Shown: one piece after another, positions 33,586 to 42,146 of the stretch
How positions within the stretch are numbered: the stretch's first letter is position 1
Layout: every line of letters starts with the position of its first letter
NCBI GenBank assembly: GCA_045648445.1
Contig: JAZRNY010000016.1
Coordinates: 1-64,000 of the forward strand
Direction of reading: 5' to 3'
From: SIG607 sp045648445
GTDB lineage: Bacteria > Bacillota > Clostridia > Oscillospirales > Acutalibacteraceae
DNA: 64,000 nucleotides
Notes under the pieces: generated by a model
The model's input: only the letters and a program-made list of their open reading frames with translations
Told to the model about the DNA's origin: nothing
Database searches by the model: none
Translations under genes and position numbers: made by a program

Positions 33586-33825
33586 ATGGATAAAATGGAA
33601 AGACCTGCACATAGAAAAGCCAGAAAAAAGGTTTGTCATTTTTGTGCAGACCGCGTAGAAGAAATTGATTACAAGGATATTGCTCGTCTTCGTAAGTTCA
33701 TTTCCGAACGCGCTAAGATTCTTCCCCGCCGTGCAACCGGTACCTGTGCTGCTCATCAGCGCAAACTCACCATCGCTATCAAGCGCGCACGTCAGGTAGC
33801 AATTCTTCCTTACGTTAACGACTAA
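33586..33825 (+). CDS. rpsR: Small ribosomal subunit protein bS18
   Basis: 79 residues. KKVCHFCADRVEEIDYKD is the N-terminal part with a CxxC-like pair of the zinc-binding C+ form (only two Cys here besides one later in GTCAAHQRKL). FISERAKILPRRATGTC and the basic end are typical. AGGAGG lies 9 bases upstream. Last gene of the operon, followed by a terminator. Confidence 0.96.
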   Translation: MDKMERPAHRKARKKVCHFCADRVEEIDYKDIARLRKFISERAKILPRRATGTCAAHQRKLTIAIKRARQVAILPYVND

Positions 33826-33847
33826 GGAAAACAAAACTAACAAAACC

Positions 33848-33880
33848 AAAAATCAGCAGTTAAAAACTGCTGATTTTTTT
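33848..33880 (+). terminator. Terminator of the rpsF operon
   Basis: AAATCAGCAGT (33850-33860) pairs with ACTGCTGATTT (33866-33876) and is followed by a run of T. Confidence 0.92.
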
Positions 33881-33895
33881 GCGCAAAATTTTACC

Positions 33896-33924
33896 TTTCA
33901 ATAAATCAAACTCTGTGCTATAAT
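33896..33924 (+). promoter_or_regulatory. Promoter of the beta-helix protein gene
   Basis: TTTCAA at 33896-33901 and TATAAT at 33919-33924 with a 17-base spacer; a GGAGG site lies between it and the ATG at 33960. Confidence 0.65.
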
Positions 33925-33959
33925 CCATTTATAATTAATTTTTTTAATGGAGGTATTAT

Positions 33960-35558
33960 ATGTACTACTCAACTAATATATGTTGCGCAGACGAATTGGA
34001 AAATCTTATAAATTCCACTCCCGACGGAGAAGTTTGTACGCTCGAAAACAAAGAATATTATATTTCCCGTCGCGTTGTAATCAAAAACAAAAATAACGTT
34101 ACTATAAACGGCAACAACGCAACTATTGTTTCTAAATACGTAAACAGCGATGATTACACAAAAAGCGTTGATGCGTTTTTAATTAAACATTGTAACAATC
34201 TTGCACTTACAAATCTTTTTATGGATACCTCTGTTCCCCCAAGCATAGTAGGTACCTTTAAAGAGATTGATAAGGAAAATAAAACTGCCGTAATAAAAAT
34301 CGACGATGATTTTAAAATCAACGGTAACGAAGTTCTTATGACCTTTAATACCATTGATGCCGACGGCTCTTCCGATTACCATATGCATTATTACGCACAA
34401 CACCCCGACCGGAATATCGTAACCGTTGTTTTTGGAGAGGTTGTTCTTGCCAACACCTATTCAAGCGCTAAATACGATTATTTAGGCAATAACACCTATA
34501 AGGTTTATTTTAACACACCTTTTTCAAACCTGCTGCGCGTTGGTGAAAGAGTAAGCATTCGTCACACAATGTACGGCCCTGCCGCAATCACCGTTTCGGA
34601 CAGTAACAAAACCTTGATTAAAAACGTTACCATGTACCACGTTCCCGGTATGGCAATAGTTGTTTTACCCAGAAGTACCGATATGGTAGTTGACGGATTA
34701 AAGGTTGTTGCCAAAGAGGGTGCCAACTGCCTGATGCCCGGCAACTGCGACGGTATTCATTTAACAGGTCTTCACGGAGATTTCGTTTTAAAGAATTCAG
34801 TATTCGACGGTTTAGGTGACGATGCTCTTAACATTCACGCTACCGCAGGTACCATTACACAGCTTATTGACGAAAACACCGTTAAGTGTAACTACTGCAA
34901 AAAGAGTCCCGACGGCGTATTGCCTGTAAGATGGTGCGAACCCGGCGATACTATCATCACTTACGACCCCATAAATATGCAAAAAACCGCCGAATTAAAG
35001 GCAACCGACTTTACCGACGGCATTTTGAAATTCGAACTTATTTCGGGCGAATATAAATTGGGCGACACAATGCAGAATTTGACCTATGCTCCAACCTGCA
35101 CGGTCGATAACTGCATTATAAGAAACTCTCGCGCAAGAGGCGTTGTAATTCAGACCTCTAACGTAGAAATCAAAAACAACGTATTTTTCGGAGCATCTTC
35201 CGCTGCTATTAAAGTAGCTCCCGACTTTAACTATTGGTACGAAGTTGGTCCTACCTATAACCTTAGCATACACGATAACGTTATAGAAAAATGCTCCTTC
35301 AGAAGCACTGTTGACCCCGACATCGTTGTATTTACAAAGCACAGCACCACCCCCACCGACGTTGAACATCTGCACAAAAACATAACGATTGAAAACAACG
35401 TTATAAAGAGAAGTTTAGTTGGCTGTGTTTCCATAACCGCTACCGACGGCGTTACAATTAAAAACAACCGTTTTGAAGGCAGACAGGACAGAACAAATCC
35501 CGCTATCAAAACCCATAACTGCACCGACGTAGTTATAGAAAATAACATAGAAATATAA
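33960..35558 (+). CDS. Right-handed parallel beta-helix protein, GH110-like
   Basis: 532 residues, no signal peptide. Repeated short coils such as NVTINGNNATIV, VTIKNNRFEG and NITIENNVIKR indicate a pectate-lyase-type beta-helix. The block FDGLGDDALNIHA near residue 285 resembles the catalytic Asp pair of GH110 alpha-1,3-galactosidases, and an inserted beta-barrel part (residues about 95-190) also fits that family. GH110 enzymes remove terminal alpha-galactose, for example from blood-group B structures. Most are secreted; absence of a signal peptide implies an intracellular role or an unknown export route. GH28-like or epimerase beta-helices are alternatives. Confidence 0.72.
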   Translation: MYYSTNICCADELENLINSTPDGEVCTLENKEYYISRRVVIKNKNNVTINGNNATIVSKYVNSDDYTKSVDAFLIKHCNNLALTNLFMDTSVPPSIVGTFKEIDKENKTAVIKIDDDFKINGNEVLMTFNTIDADGSSDYHMHYYAQHPDRNIVTVVFGEVVLANTYSSAKYDYLGNNTYKVYFNTPFSNLLRVGERVSIRHTMYGPAAITVSDSNKTLIKNVTMYHVPGMAIVVLPRSTDMVVDGLKVVAKEGANCLMPGNCDGIHLTGLHGDFVLKNSVFDGLGDDALNIHATAGTITQLIDENTVKCNYCKKSPDGVLPVRWCEPGDTIITYDPINMQKTAELKATDFTDGILKFELISGEYKLGDTMQNLTYAPTCTVDNCIIRNSRARGVVIQTSNVEIKNNVFFGASSAAIKVAPDFNYWYEVGPTYNLSIHDNVIEKCSFRSTVDPDIVVFTKHSTTPTDVEHLHKNITIENNVIKRSLVGCVSITATDGVTIKNNRFEGRQDRTNPAIKTHNCTDVVIENNIEI

Positions 35559-35559
35559 A

Positions 35560-35594
35560 AAAACAGTTCTCAACAAAAGTTGAGAACTGTTTTT
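35560..35594. terminator. Bidirectional terminator
   Basis: AAAACAGTTCTCAAC (35560-35574) pairs with GTTGAGAACTGTTTT (35579-35593) across an AAAA loop, with T runs on both strands. It serves the beta-helix gene and the convergent rodA gene. Confidence 0.92.
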
Positions 35595-36735
35595 ATCTTA
35601 ATTCGTGAAGATATACCGTTCGGGAGTTTTTGTGCATATAAACGCTGAGCACCAAACCTACGCCTAAATAAAGACAGGAAAGCGAAGTACCGCCTGCAGA
35701 AAAGAACGGAAGTGTTACGCCTATAACGGGAAGTACCGACAGGCACATTCCTATATTCATAATAATTTGTGCCAGCAGCCAACCGAAAAAGCCTACGCAT
35801 ATAAGTTTACCTGCAAAATCGTTGGTTATTTTGGCAACGTGAAGGGTTCTTATGGTAATGGCGGCAAGAAGTATTAACACTACCGCCGCGCCGAAAAAGC
35901 CTAATTCTTCGCCTATAGTAACGAAAATAAAATCGTTATATCCTTCCGGCACACCTGCTCTGCCCATTTGGGTAAGGCTTCCCTTTAAATAGCCCTGTCC
36001 CCAAAAGCCACCGTTTGAAAGGGCTACTCTGCCCCTGTACTGTTGCCAACCGTCTCCTCTAATATCGGCTTCAATATCAAACATAGTTTGAATGCGCGCC
36101 TGTTGGTCGGCGTTCATTATAAAGAAATATATTACAGGCGCCATAACCAGAAGAACGCCAAAAGCAATAATAAAATATTTATATTTTACGCCTGCGGCCC
36201 ACAACATTGAAACAACCATAACGGCAAAAACAAGGGCTGTACCGTCGTCACCCTGCATATGAATAAGCACTACGGGAATTGCGCCGTGAAGACAAACGGG
36301 AATAAGATATTTTAGTTTGTTAATTTCCTCTTTAACATTTGAAATATGATAGGCAAATGTAATCATAAAACAAGCCTTTAAAAGTTCCGACGGCTGAAAG
36401 GTTGTAAAGCCAAGATTTAACCACGCTTTATCATCGGTACCCGCAGGTCCAAAACCGACAACAAAGGTCAGCAATACGGGAATAAGACCCACCGCAGCCA
36501 CCAAAACCCACCTTTTCATAAAGGTTTTATAGTCAAAAAGCGAAATTACAACTGCGGCGCCGCATCCTGCCACCATTGAAAAAACCTGAACTATAAACTG
36601 TTTGGGACTACCTGTATATTTGGTTGCCGACAGTACGGCAAAACATCCGTAAGTAGTGGTAAAAAGGCATAAAAACAACATAAATTTATCAACTTCACGA
36701 ATATAGTCGGCTATACGCGCTAAAATTCCTTTCAT
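35593..36735 (-). CDS. rodA: FtsW/RodA/SpoVE family peptidoglycan glycosyltransferase, RodA-like
   Basis: 380 residues with about ten membrane helices. SEDS-family motifs are present: LGFTTFQPSELLKACFMI, MQGDDGTALVF, the RVALSNGGFWGQGYLKGS loop, VPEGYNDFIFVTIGEELGF and VIGVTLPFFSAGGTSL. The large loop and the FQPSELLK Asp/Glu context fit a polymerase of lipid II for cell elongation. It is monocistronic here, without an adjacent class B PBP, so assignment as RodA rather than FtsW rests on sequence impression. Confidence 0.88.
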   Translation of the reverse strand: MKGILARIADYIREVDKFMLFLCLFTTTYGCFAVLSATKYTGSPKQFIVQVFSMVAGCGAAVVISLFDYKTFMKRWVLVAAVGLIPVLLTFVVGFGPAGTDDKAWLNLGFTTFQPSELLKACFMITFAYHISNVKEEINKLKYLIPVCLHGAIPVVLIHMQGDDGTALVFAVMVVSMLWAAGVKYKYFIIAFGVLLVMAPVIYFFIMNADQQARIQTMFDIEADIRGDGWQQYRGRVALSNGGFWGQGYLKGSLTQMGRAGVPEGYNDFIFVTIGEELGFFGAAVVLILLAAITIRTLHVAKITNDFAGKLICVGFFGWLLAQIIMNIGMCLSVLPVIGVTLPFFSAGGTSLSCLYLGVGLVLSVYMHKNSRTVYLHELR

Positions 36736-36811
36736 ACCTTTTCACTTCCTTTATTTAATCTTATATACTATTTTATAATAAAATTCCTCTTTTTTCAACC
36801 ATATATTTTAG

Positions 36812-36840
36812 TTGAAAGTTAAAGTTATAGATGGTATAAT
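36812..36840 (+). promoter_or_regulatory. Promoter of tsaE-tsaB-rpiB
   Basis: TTGAAA at 36812-36817 and TATAAT at 36835-36840, 17-base spacer, with an extended TGG before the -10. TTTCAAC/GTTGAAA forms an inverted repeat around the -35 box. Confidence 0.8.
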
Positions 36841-36871
36841 ATGTATATTATATTTTCATGGAGGGTTTTTA

Positions 36872-37294
36872 GTGGAATTTTTATCTTTATCACCGATTGA
36901 TACCGAAAATTTCGCCTATAATTTTGCAAAAACCCTTCAGGGCGGGTCTGTTGTTGCCTTTCGCGGAGGAATGGGTATGGGAAAAACCCATTTTACAAGA
37001 GGTCTTGCCAAAGGCTTAGGTTTTACGGGGGATGTTTCAAGCCCTACGTTTGCCATTGTTAACGAATACCGTGGCGGTGTGTTGCCTCTTTTTCACTTTG
37101 ATATGACCCGAATTGAATGTTGGGAAGACCTTTATTCCTGCGGTTTTTTTGACTATATGGAAGAAAACGGTATTCTTGCCGTCGAGTGGAGTGAAAACAT
37201 TGAAGGCGCCTTGCCCGAAAACACAATTTACGTAACCATTGAAGCCACCGGCGAAAATTCACGAAAAATAACGGTTGAAGGAGCGAAAAGTTAA
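36872..37294 (+). CDS. tsaE: tRNA threonylcarbamoyladenosine biosynthesis ATPase TsaE
   Basis: 140 residues from GTG 36872, with GGAGGG at 36860-36865; upstream codons lie in the promoter and cannot be translated. The P-loop is FRGGMGMGKTHFTRG near residue 31, SSPTFAIVNEY is the switch region, and LFHFDMTRIE and LAVEWSENI complete the family pattern. TsaE works with TsaB and TsaD in t6A37 formation on ANN-decoding tRNAs. tsaB starts at the next base after its stop. Confidence 0.95.
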   Translation: MEFLSLSPIDTENFAYNFAKTLQGGSVVAFRGGMGMGKTHFTRGLAKGLGFTGDVSSPTFAIVNEYRGGVLPLFHFDMTRIECWEDLYSCGFFDYMEENGILAVEWSENIEGALPENTIYVTIEATGENSRKITVEGAKS

Positions 37295-38002
37295 ATGAAA
37301 ATTCTTTCTCTTGAATGTTCTGCAAAATCCGCCTCCTGCGCCGTAAGCGAAAACGGTGAAATTTTGTGCAGTGATTTTAATTTATCGGGACTAACCCATT
37401 CGCAAACCCTTTTGCCAATGGTGACAAATATGCTAAAGGACAACTCCATTCCTTTTTCCGACATAAATACCTTTGCCGTTTCGGCAGGTCCCGGTTCTTT
37501 TACGGGAATAAGAATCGGAATTTCGGCTGTTAAAGGTATGGCTTTGCCCAACAACGCCCCCTGTATTCCCGTTTCAACTCTTGAGGCTATTGCTTATAAT
37601 TTTTCAGAGGAAGAAGCGCTGATTTGCGCCGTAATGGATGCAAGGTGTAATCAAGTATATAACGCTAATTTCAGAATTAAAAACGGCAAGGTAACACGAC
37701 TTTGCGAAGACCGCGCCGTATCGATTGATTTTTTAAAAAGCGAAATACTCAAAAGCAAAGTAAGAAGCAAAATTATTATTGCCGGTGACGGCGCAGAAAT
37801 GTTCTTTGCTTTTGTAAACGCAAAAAAGAATGTTGTTCTTGCCGATACTGAAAATCGTTTGCAAAGTGGAATCGGCGTAGCAAAAGCAGCGGAACGCCTT
37901 TATAAAAAAGGTTATTTTAAAACTGCCGAGCAGTTATTGCCCATATATTTAAGATTACCCCAAGCAGAAAGAGAATTAAAACTGAAAAACAAGGAGATAT
38001 AA
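37295..38002 (+). CDS. tsaB: tRNA threonylcarbamoyladenosine biosynthesis protein TsaB
   Basis: 235 residues. ILSLECSAKSASCAV, the THSQTLLPM segment and SAGPGSFTGIRIGISAVKG are the classic TsaB blocks of the ASKHA fold. TsaB is the dimer partner of TsaD and lacks its metal-binding residues. Second gene after tsaE; the rimI gene often found next is replaced here by rpiB, 3 bases downstream. Confidence 0.95.
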   Translation: MKILSLECSAKSASCAVSENGEILCSDFNLSGLTHSQTLLPMVTNMLKDNSIPFSDINTFAVSAGPGSFTGIRIGISAVKGMALPNNAPCIPVSTLEAIAYNFSEEEALICAVMDARCNQVYNANFRIKNGKVTRLCEDRAVSIDFLKSEILKSKVRSKIIIAGDGAEMFFAFVNAKKNVVLADTENRLQSGIGVAKAAERLYKKGYFKTAEQLLPIYLRLPQAERELKLKNKEI

Positions 38003-38005
38003 AAA

Positions 38006-38449
38006 ATGAAAATTGCAATTGGTTGTGACCACGGCGGTCTCGAACACAAAAACGCTATTGTAGAACATCTTAAAGAAAGAGGTTTCGAGGTAGCCGACTT
38101 TGGTATTTACGAGCAGGTGTCGGTTGACTATCCCGATATAGCCGTAAAGGTAGCAGGAAGCATAAAAGACGGCGAAAGCGAACTCGGCATTTTAGTTTGC
38201 GGAACAGGCATTGGTATGTCACTTGCCGCCAATAAAGTAAAGGGTATCCGCGCCGCTGCCGTAAGCGAACATTTTTCCGCTAAATATACCCGTCTTCACA
38301 ACAACAGCAATATTTTATGTCTTGGCGGCAGAGTTATCGGTGTAGGCACTGCACTGGAACTTGTTGACCTTTTTGTTGACACTGAGTTTGAAGGCGGAAG
38401 ACATGCAAAACGCGTTAACAAAATCACCGCTATTGAAGACGCTAATTAA
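38006..38449 (+). CDS. rpiB: Ribose 5-phosphate isomerase B
   Basis: 147 residues. IAIGCDHGGLEHKNAI, the catalytic Cys in GILVCGTGIGMSLAANK and RLHNNSNILCLGGRVIG are RpiB signatures. It interconverts ribose 5-phosphate and ribulose 5-phosphate; LacA/allose variants are close relatives, but the active-site loop fits RpiB. Likely co-transcribed with tsaE and tsaB. Confidence 0.94.
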   Translation: MKIAIGCDHGGLEHKNAIVEHLKERGFEVADFGIYEQVSVDYPDIAVKVAGSIKDGESELGILVCGTGIGMSLAANKVKGIRAAAVSEHFSAKYTRLHNNSNILCLGGRVIGVGTALELVDLFVDTEFEGGRHAKRVNKITAIEDAN

Positions 38450-38453
38450 ATAA

Positions 38454-38482
38454 TTGACAAATTGTTTAATTAGTGATAAAAT
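38454..38482 (+). promoter_or_regulatory. Promoter of the thrS T-box leader
   Basis: TTGACA at 38454-38459 and TAAAAT at 38477-38482 with a 17-base spacer, directly after rpiB. Confidence 0.85.
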
Positions 38483-38489
38483 ATTTAAA

Positions 38490-38706
38490 ACAAAGGCTTT
38501 GACGGAAAGAGTAACTTAAAATAAGTATTTAGAGAGAATCGCATTTGGTGAAAGCGGTTTTGCAAGTTTTAAGCGAAGACCACTCCTGAGCCGTATTGCA
38601 GTAAAAAGCAATACCGTTATTTCGCGTTAAGAAAAAAGAGTTAAACTTTAAGGTGGAACCGTGTTACCTGCACCCTTAATGCCCTTGGGCGTTAAGGGTT
38701 TTTATA
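38490..38706 (+). promoter_or_regulatory. T-box riboswitch of thrS
   Basis: The T-box core AGGTGGAACCGTG lies at 38651-38663 and a terminator stem ACCCTTAATGCCC/GGGCGTTAAGGGT with a T run at 38672-38705 follows. The long upstream part forms stem I; GACCAC near 38579 offers ACC as a threonine specifier codon, which agrees with the downstream thrS. Uncharged tRNA-Thr would favour the antiterminator and allow thrS expression. Confidence 0.93.
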
Positions 38707-38737
38707 TTTTAATAAATCCTAAAAAGGAGAAATTATA

Positions 38738-40504
38738 ATGAAAGTTATTTACAATGACGGACACGTTGCCGAAGTAGAAGAAAAAGAAGAAAAACTACAC
38801 ATACTTCGTCACACTGCCGCACACATTATGGCGCAAGCCATAAAACGTCTTTATCCCGAAGCTGATTTTGCTTACGGACCCGCAACCGAAAAAGGTTTTT
38901 ATTATGACGTTGACCTTGGTGACAAAACCGTTGGCGAGGAAGATTTAGTTAAGATTGAAGCAGAAATGAAGAAAATCGTTAAAGAAAATCTTCCCGTTAA
39001 ACCCTTTATTCTTGACAGAAAAGAAGCAATCGCTCTTATGGAAGAAAGAAAGGAAAGTTACAAGGTTGAGCATATCGGTGACCTTGCTGAAGACGCTGTT
39101 ATCAGTTTTTATCAACAAGGCGAATACATTGATATGTGCGTTGGCCCTCACCTTACCTACACAAAGGCTTTAAAGGCATTTAAACTTACCAAAACCAGCG
39201 GTGCATATTGGAAAAACGACAAAAACAACAAAATGCTCACCCGTATTTACGGTATCGCTTTTGAAAGTCAGCAGGAACTTGACGATTATCTTACCCTTCT
39301 TGAAGAAGCAGAACGCAGAGACCATCGTAAAATAGGCAAAGAAATGAACCTCTTTATGATGAGTGAAGAAGGTCCCGGTTTCCCCTTCTTCTTACCAAGC
39401 GGTATGGCTCTTAAAAACGCTCTTATTGATTATTGGAGAGATATTCACTATAGAGATAATTACGTAGAGGTTTCAACTCCCCTTATTATGAACAGAAGAC
39501 TGTGGGAAACAAGCGGACACTGGGATCACTACAAAGACAATATGTATTCCACCACTATTGATGAAGAAACATATTGCATTAAACCTATGAACTGCCCCGG
39601 CGGTGTTATGGTTTATAAGAGTCAACTTCATTCCTACAGAGATTTACCTCTTAGAGTAGGCGAACTTGGTCTTGTTCACCGCCACGAATTAAAAGGCGCA
39701 CTCCACGGTCTTTTCAGAGTTCGTTGCTTTACTCAGGACGATGCGCACATCTTTATGACCAAAGACCAAATACAAGATGAAATTATGAACGTTGTTCATC
39801 TTATAAACGAAGTTTACGAGAAGTTCGGCTTTAAATATTTCATTGAACTTTCAACCCGTCCCGAAAACAGCATGGGTAGTGATGAAGATTGGGAGGCAGC
39901 AACCAACGGTCTTAAAGGCGCACTTGAAAAATTAGGTCTTCCATACACCATTAACGAAGGTGACGGCGCATTCTACGGACCGAAAATCGACTTCCATCTT
40001 GAAGACAGTCTTGGCAGAACCTGGCAGTGCGGTACCATTCAGTTAGACTTCCAGATGCCTATTAACTTCCAACTTGAATACACCGATGAAAACGGCGAAA
40101 AACAGCGTCCCATTATGATTCACCGCGTATGCTTTGGTTCTATCGAACGCTTTATCGGTATTATTACCGAGCATTTCGCAGGTAAATTCCCCGCTTGGCT
40201 TGCTCCCGTTCAGGTTAAGGTTCTCCCCGTATCCGAAAAAACCATTGATTACGCAAATGAAATTTACGAAACCTTAAGAAGTGCGGGAGTTCGCTGTCAA
40301 CTTGACGACAGAAACGAAAAAATCGGTTACAAAATCAGAGAAGCACAGGCAGTTGACCGTGTTCCTTATATGCTTATTTTGGGCGCTAAAGAGGTTGAAA
40401 ACGGTACCATTTCAGTAAGAAACCGCGACACCCTTGAAACCACCGAAATGAGCAAGGAAGATTTTATAAAAAATCTTTTAGACGATATAAAAAATCGCAA
40501 GTAA
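38738..40504 (+). CDS. thrS: Threonine--tRNA ligase lacking the TGS domain
   Basis: 588 residues from ATG 38738, with AAAGGAG upstream. It starts only about 20 residues before the editing domain (LRHTAAHIMAQAIKRLYP and DMCVGPHL), so the usual N-terminal TGS domain of about 60 residues is missing. The class II catalytic core is complete: MNCPGGVMVYK, RHELKGALHGLFRVR, FYGPKIDF and IHRVCFGSIERFIGI, and the anticodon-binding domain ends the protein. Upstream of the start is the T-box terminator, so no hidden TGS coding sequence exists. Editing and charging functions look intact. Confidence 0.95.
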   Translation: MKVIYNDGHVAEVEEKEEKLHILRHTAAHIMAQAIKRLYPEADFAYGPATEKGFYYDVDLGDKTVGEEDLVKIEAEMKKIVKENLPVKPFILDRKEAIALMEERKESYKVEHIGDLAEDAVISFYQQGEYIDMCVGPHLTYTKALKAFKLTKTSGAYWKNDKNNKMLTRIYGIAFESQQELDDYLTLLEEAERRDHRKIGKEMNLFMMSEEGPGFPFFLPSGMALKNALIDYWRDIHYRDNYVEVSTPLIMNRRLWETSGHWDHYKDNMYSTTIDEETYCIKPMNCPGGVMVYKSQLHSYRDLPLRVGELGLVHRHELKGALHGLFRVRCFTQDDAHIFMTKDQIQDEIMNVVHLINEVYEKFGFKYFIELSTRPENSMGSDEDWEAATNGLKGALEKLGLPYTINEGDGAFYGPKIDFHLEDSLGRTWQCGTIQLDFQMPINFQLEYTDENGEKQRPIMIHRVCFGSIERFIGIITEHFAGKFPAWLAPVQVKVLPVSEKTIDYANEIYETLRSAGVRCQLDDRNEKIGYKIREAQAVDRVPYMLILGAKEVENGTISVRNRDTLETTEMSKEDFIKNLLDDIKNRK

Positions 40505-40507
40505 TTA

Positions 40508-40536
40508 TTGACAACTTTAGTATAATAAAATATAAT
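40508..40536 (+). promoter_or_regulatory. Promoter of gdhA whose -10 box begins array C
   Basis: TTGACA at 40508-40513 and TATAAT at 40531-40536, 17-base spacer, starting 4 bases after thrS. The TATAAT is also the first six bases of the hairpin-array modules, so about 220 bases of array lie between the start point and gdhA. Confidence 0.85.
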
Positions 40537-40734
40537 GGTAACAATTAGTTAAAACAGTATTTTTAAATACTGTTTTAACGCCAAATCCTTGATTTGGCAA
40601 CCGATTTGTTTGAAATCGGATTGTGACCATTGCAATGAATATGTTCAATTACCCTTGGTAATTGTTTGCGAATTCAAAGAATTCGCAGTCGAAATAAGGC
40701 TTTGCCTTGTTTCGACATCAACATAATCATTATA
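40531..40734 (+). repeat. Modular hairpin array C in the gdhA leader
   Basis: Two adjacent modules, each 104 bases. Module 1 (40531-40634) is closed by TATAATGGTAACAAT with ATTGTGACCATTGCA and contains stems at 40549-40578, 40580-40598 and 40601-40619. Module 2 (40631-40734) is closed by TGCAATGAATATGTT with AACATAATCATTATA and contains stems at 40646-40664, 40668-40686 and 40688-40716. Modules meet at the palindrome CATTGCAATG. Most hairpins have 2-5-base loops. No coding potential. The same architecture recurs at 54917-55182. Confidence 0.8.
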
Positions 40735-40768
40735 ATAGTAAAATAAATTTTAAAAAGGTGTGATTTTG

Positions 40769-42115
40769 ATGAAAAACGAGTATTTAATTTCCGTACTTGA
40801 AAACGTTAAAAAGAGAAACGCAGGCGAGCCCGAATTTATTCAGGCTGTTACCGAAGTTCTTGCCAGTCTTGAACCTGTAGTTGAACAACGCCCCGACTTT
40901 ATTGAGTCCGGTGTTATTGAACGCATGGTTGAACCTGAGCGTCAGATCGTTTTCCGTGTTCCTTGGATGGACGATAACGGAAAGGTTCAGGTAAACAGAG
41001 GTTTCAGAGTTCAGTTCAACTCTGCTATCGGTCCTTATAAGGGTGGTCTTCGTTTCCATCCTTCCGTTAACGCTTCCATTATCAAGTTCTTAGGTTTCGA
41101 ACAAACCTTTAAGAACAGCCTTACCAGTCTTCCTATGGGCGGCGGTAAGGGTGGCGCTGACTTTGACCCCCGTGGCAAGAGCGACGCTGAAGTTATGCGT
41201 TTCTGCCAGAGTTTTATGACCGAACTTTACAGACATATTGGCCCCGATACCGACGTTCCTGCAGGTGACATCGGCGTAGGCGCAAGAGAGGTTGGTTATC
41301 TCTTTGGTCAGTATAAGAGAATTCAGAACGAATTCACCGGCGTTCTTACCGGTAAGGCTGTTCCTTCCGGCGGTTCTCTTATCCGTCCCGAAGCAACCGG
41401 TTTCGGCGCTGTTTATTACACCGCTGAAGTTCTTAAATCCTTTGGCGAAGACATTAAGGGCAAAACCTTTGCAGTTTCCGGTTTCGGTAACGTTGCTTGG
41501 AGTACAGTTAAGAAGATTACCGAACTTGGCGGTAAGGTAGTTACTATTTCCGGTCCTGACGGTTATATCTACGATGAAAACGGTATTGATACCGATGAAA
41601 AGATTAAGTTTATGCTTGAAATGCGCGCTTCCTGTCGCGATAAGGTTCAGGATTATGCTGATAAGTTCGGCGTTCCTTTCTATGCTGGCAAACGTCCTTG
41701 GGAAGTTAAGGTTGACGTTGTTATGCCTTGCGCTACCCAAAACGAAGTTGGCATTGAAGATGCTAAGAACATAGTAGCAAACGGCGTTAAGTACTATATG
41801 GAAGTTGCTAATATGCCTACTACCGAAGAAGCATTCGAATACTTAAAGGCAAACGGCGTTGTAATCGCTCCTTCTAAGGCTGTTAATGCCGGCGGTGTTG
41901 CTGTTTCCGGTTTAGAGATGAGCCAGAACTCTATGAGATACAGTTGGACTGCTGAAGAAGTTGACGCTAAGTTAAAGCAGATTATGACCAATATCTACAA
42001 GAGTTCCTACGATGCTGCTAAAGAATACGGCCTTGACGGCGACCTTTGCGCAGGCGCTAACATTGCAGGTTTCTTAAAGGTTGCAGAAGCAATGAAGTGG
42101 CAAGGCTGCTGCTAA
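40769..42115 (+). CDS. gdhA: NADP-type glutamate dehydrogenase
   Basis: 448 residues from ATG 40769, with AAGGTG upstream; an ATG 9 bases earlier is less well placed. Hexameric class I GDH features: YKGGLRFHPSVNASIIKFLG, the catalytic Lys in LPMGGGKGGADFDP, PAGDIGVGAREVGYLFGQY, the Rossmann segment FAVSGFGNVAWSTVKKITEL, and VNAGGVAVSGLEMSQN. It makes glutamate from 2-oxoglutarate and ammonia. Codon use suggests high expression. The gene is flanked by array C on the 5' side and repeat copy B on the 3' side. Confidence 0.96.
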   Translation: MKNEYLISVLENVKKRNAGEPEFIQAVTEVLASLEPVVEQRPDFIESGVIERMVEPERQIVFRVPWMDDNGKVQVNRGFRVQFNSAIGPYKGGLRFHPSVNASIIKFLGFEQTFKNSLTSLPMGGGKGGADFDPRGKSDAEVMRFCQSFMTELYRHIGPDTDVPAGDIGVGAREVGYLFGQYKRIQNEFTGVLTGKAVPSGGSLIRPEATGFGAVYYTAEVLKSFGEDIKGKTFAVSGFGNVAWSTVKKITELGGKVVTISGPDGYIYDENGIDTDEKIKFMLEMRASCRDKVQDYADKFGVPFYAGKRPWEVKVDVVMPCATQNEVGIEDAKNIVANGVKYYMEVANMPTTEEAFEYLKANGVVIAPSKAVNAGGVAVSGLEMSQNSMRYSWTAEEVDAKLKQIMTNIYKSSYDAAKEYGLDGDLCAGANIAGFLKVAEAMKWQGCC

Positions 42116-42146
42116 TTACATATTTCATAAAAGAAAACTCGGTTTA

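Noticed and set aside
41090..41740. 216-codon reverse frame inside gdhA
   Set aside because: It is antisense to a highly conserved enzyme with strongly biased codons, which opens shadow frames; no ribosome site.
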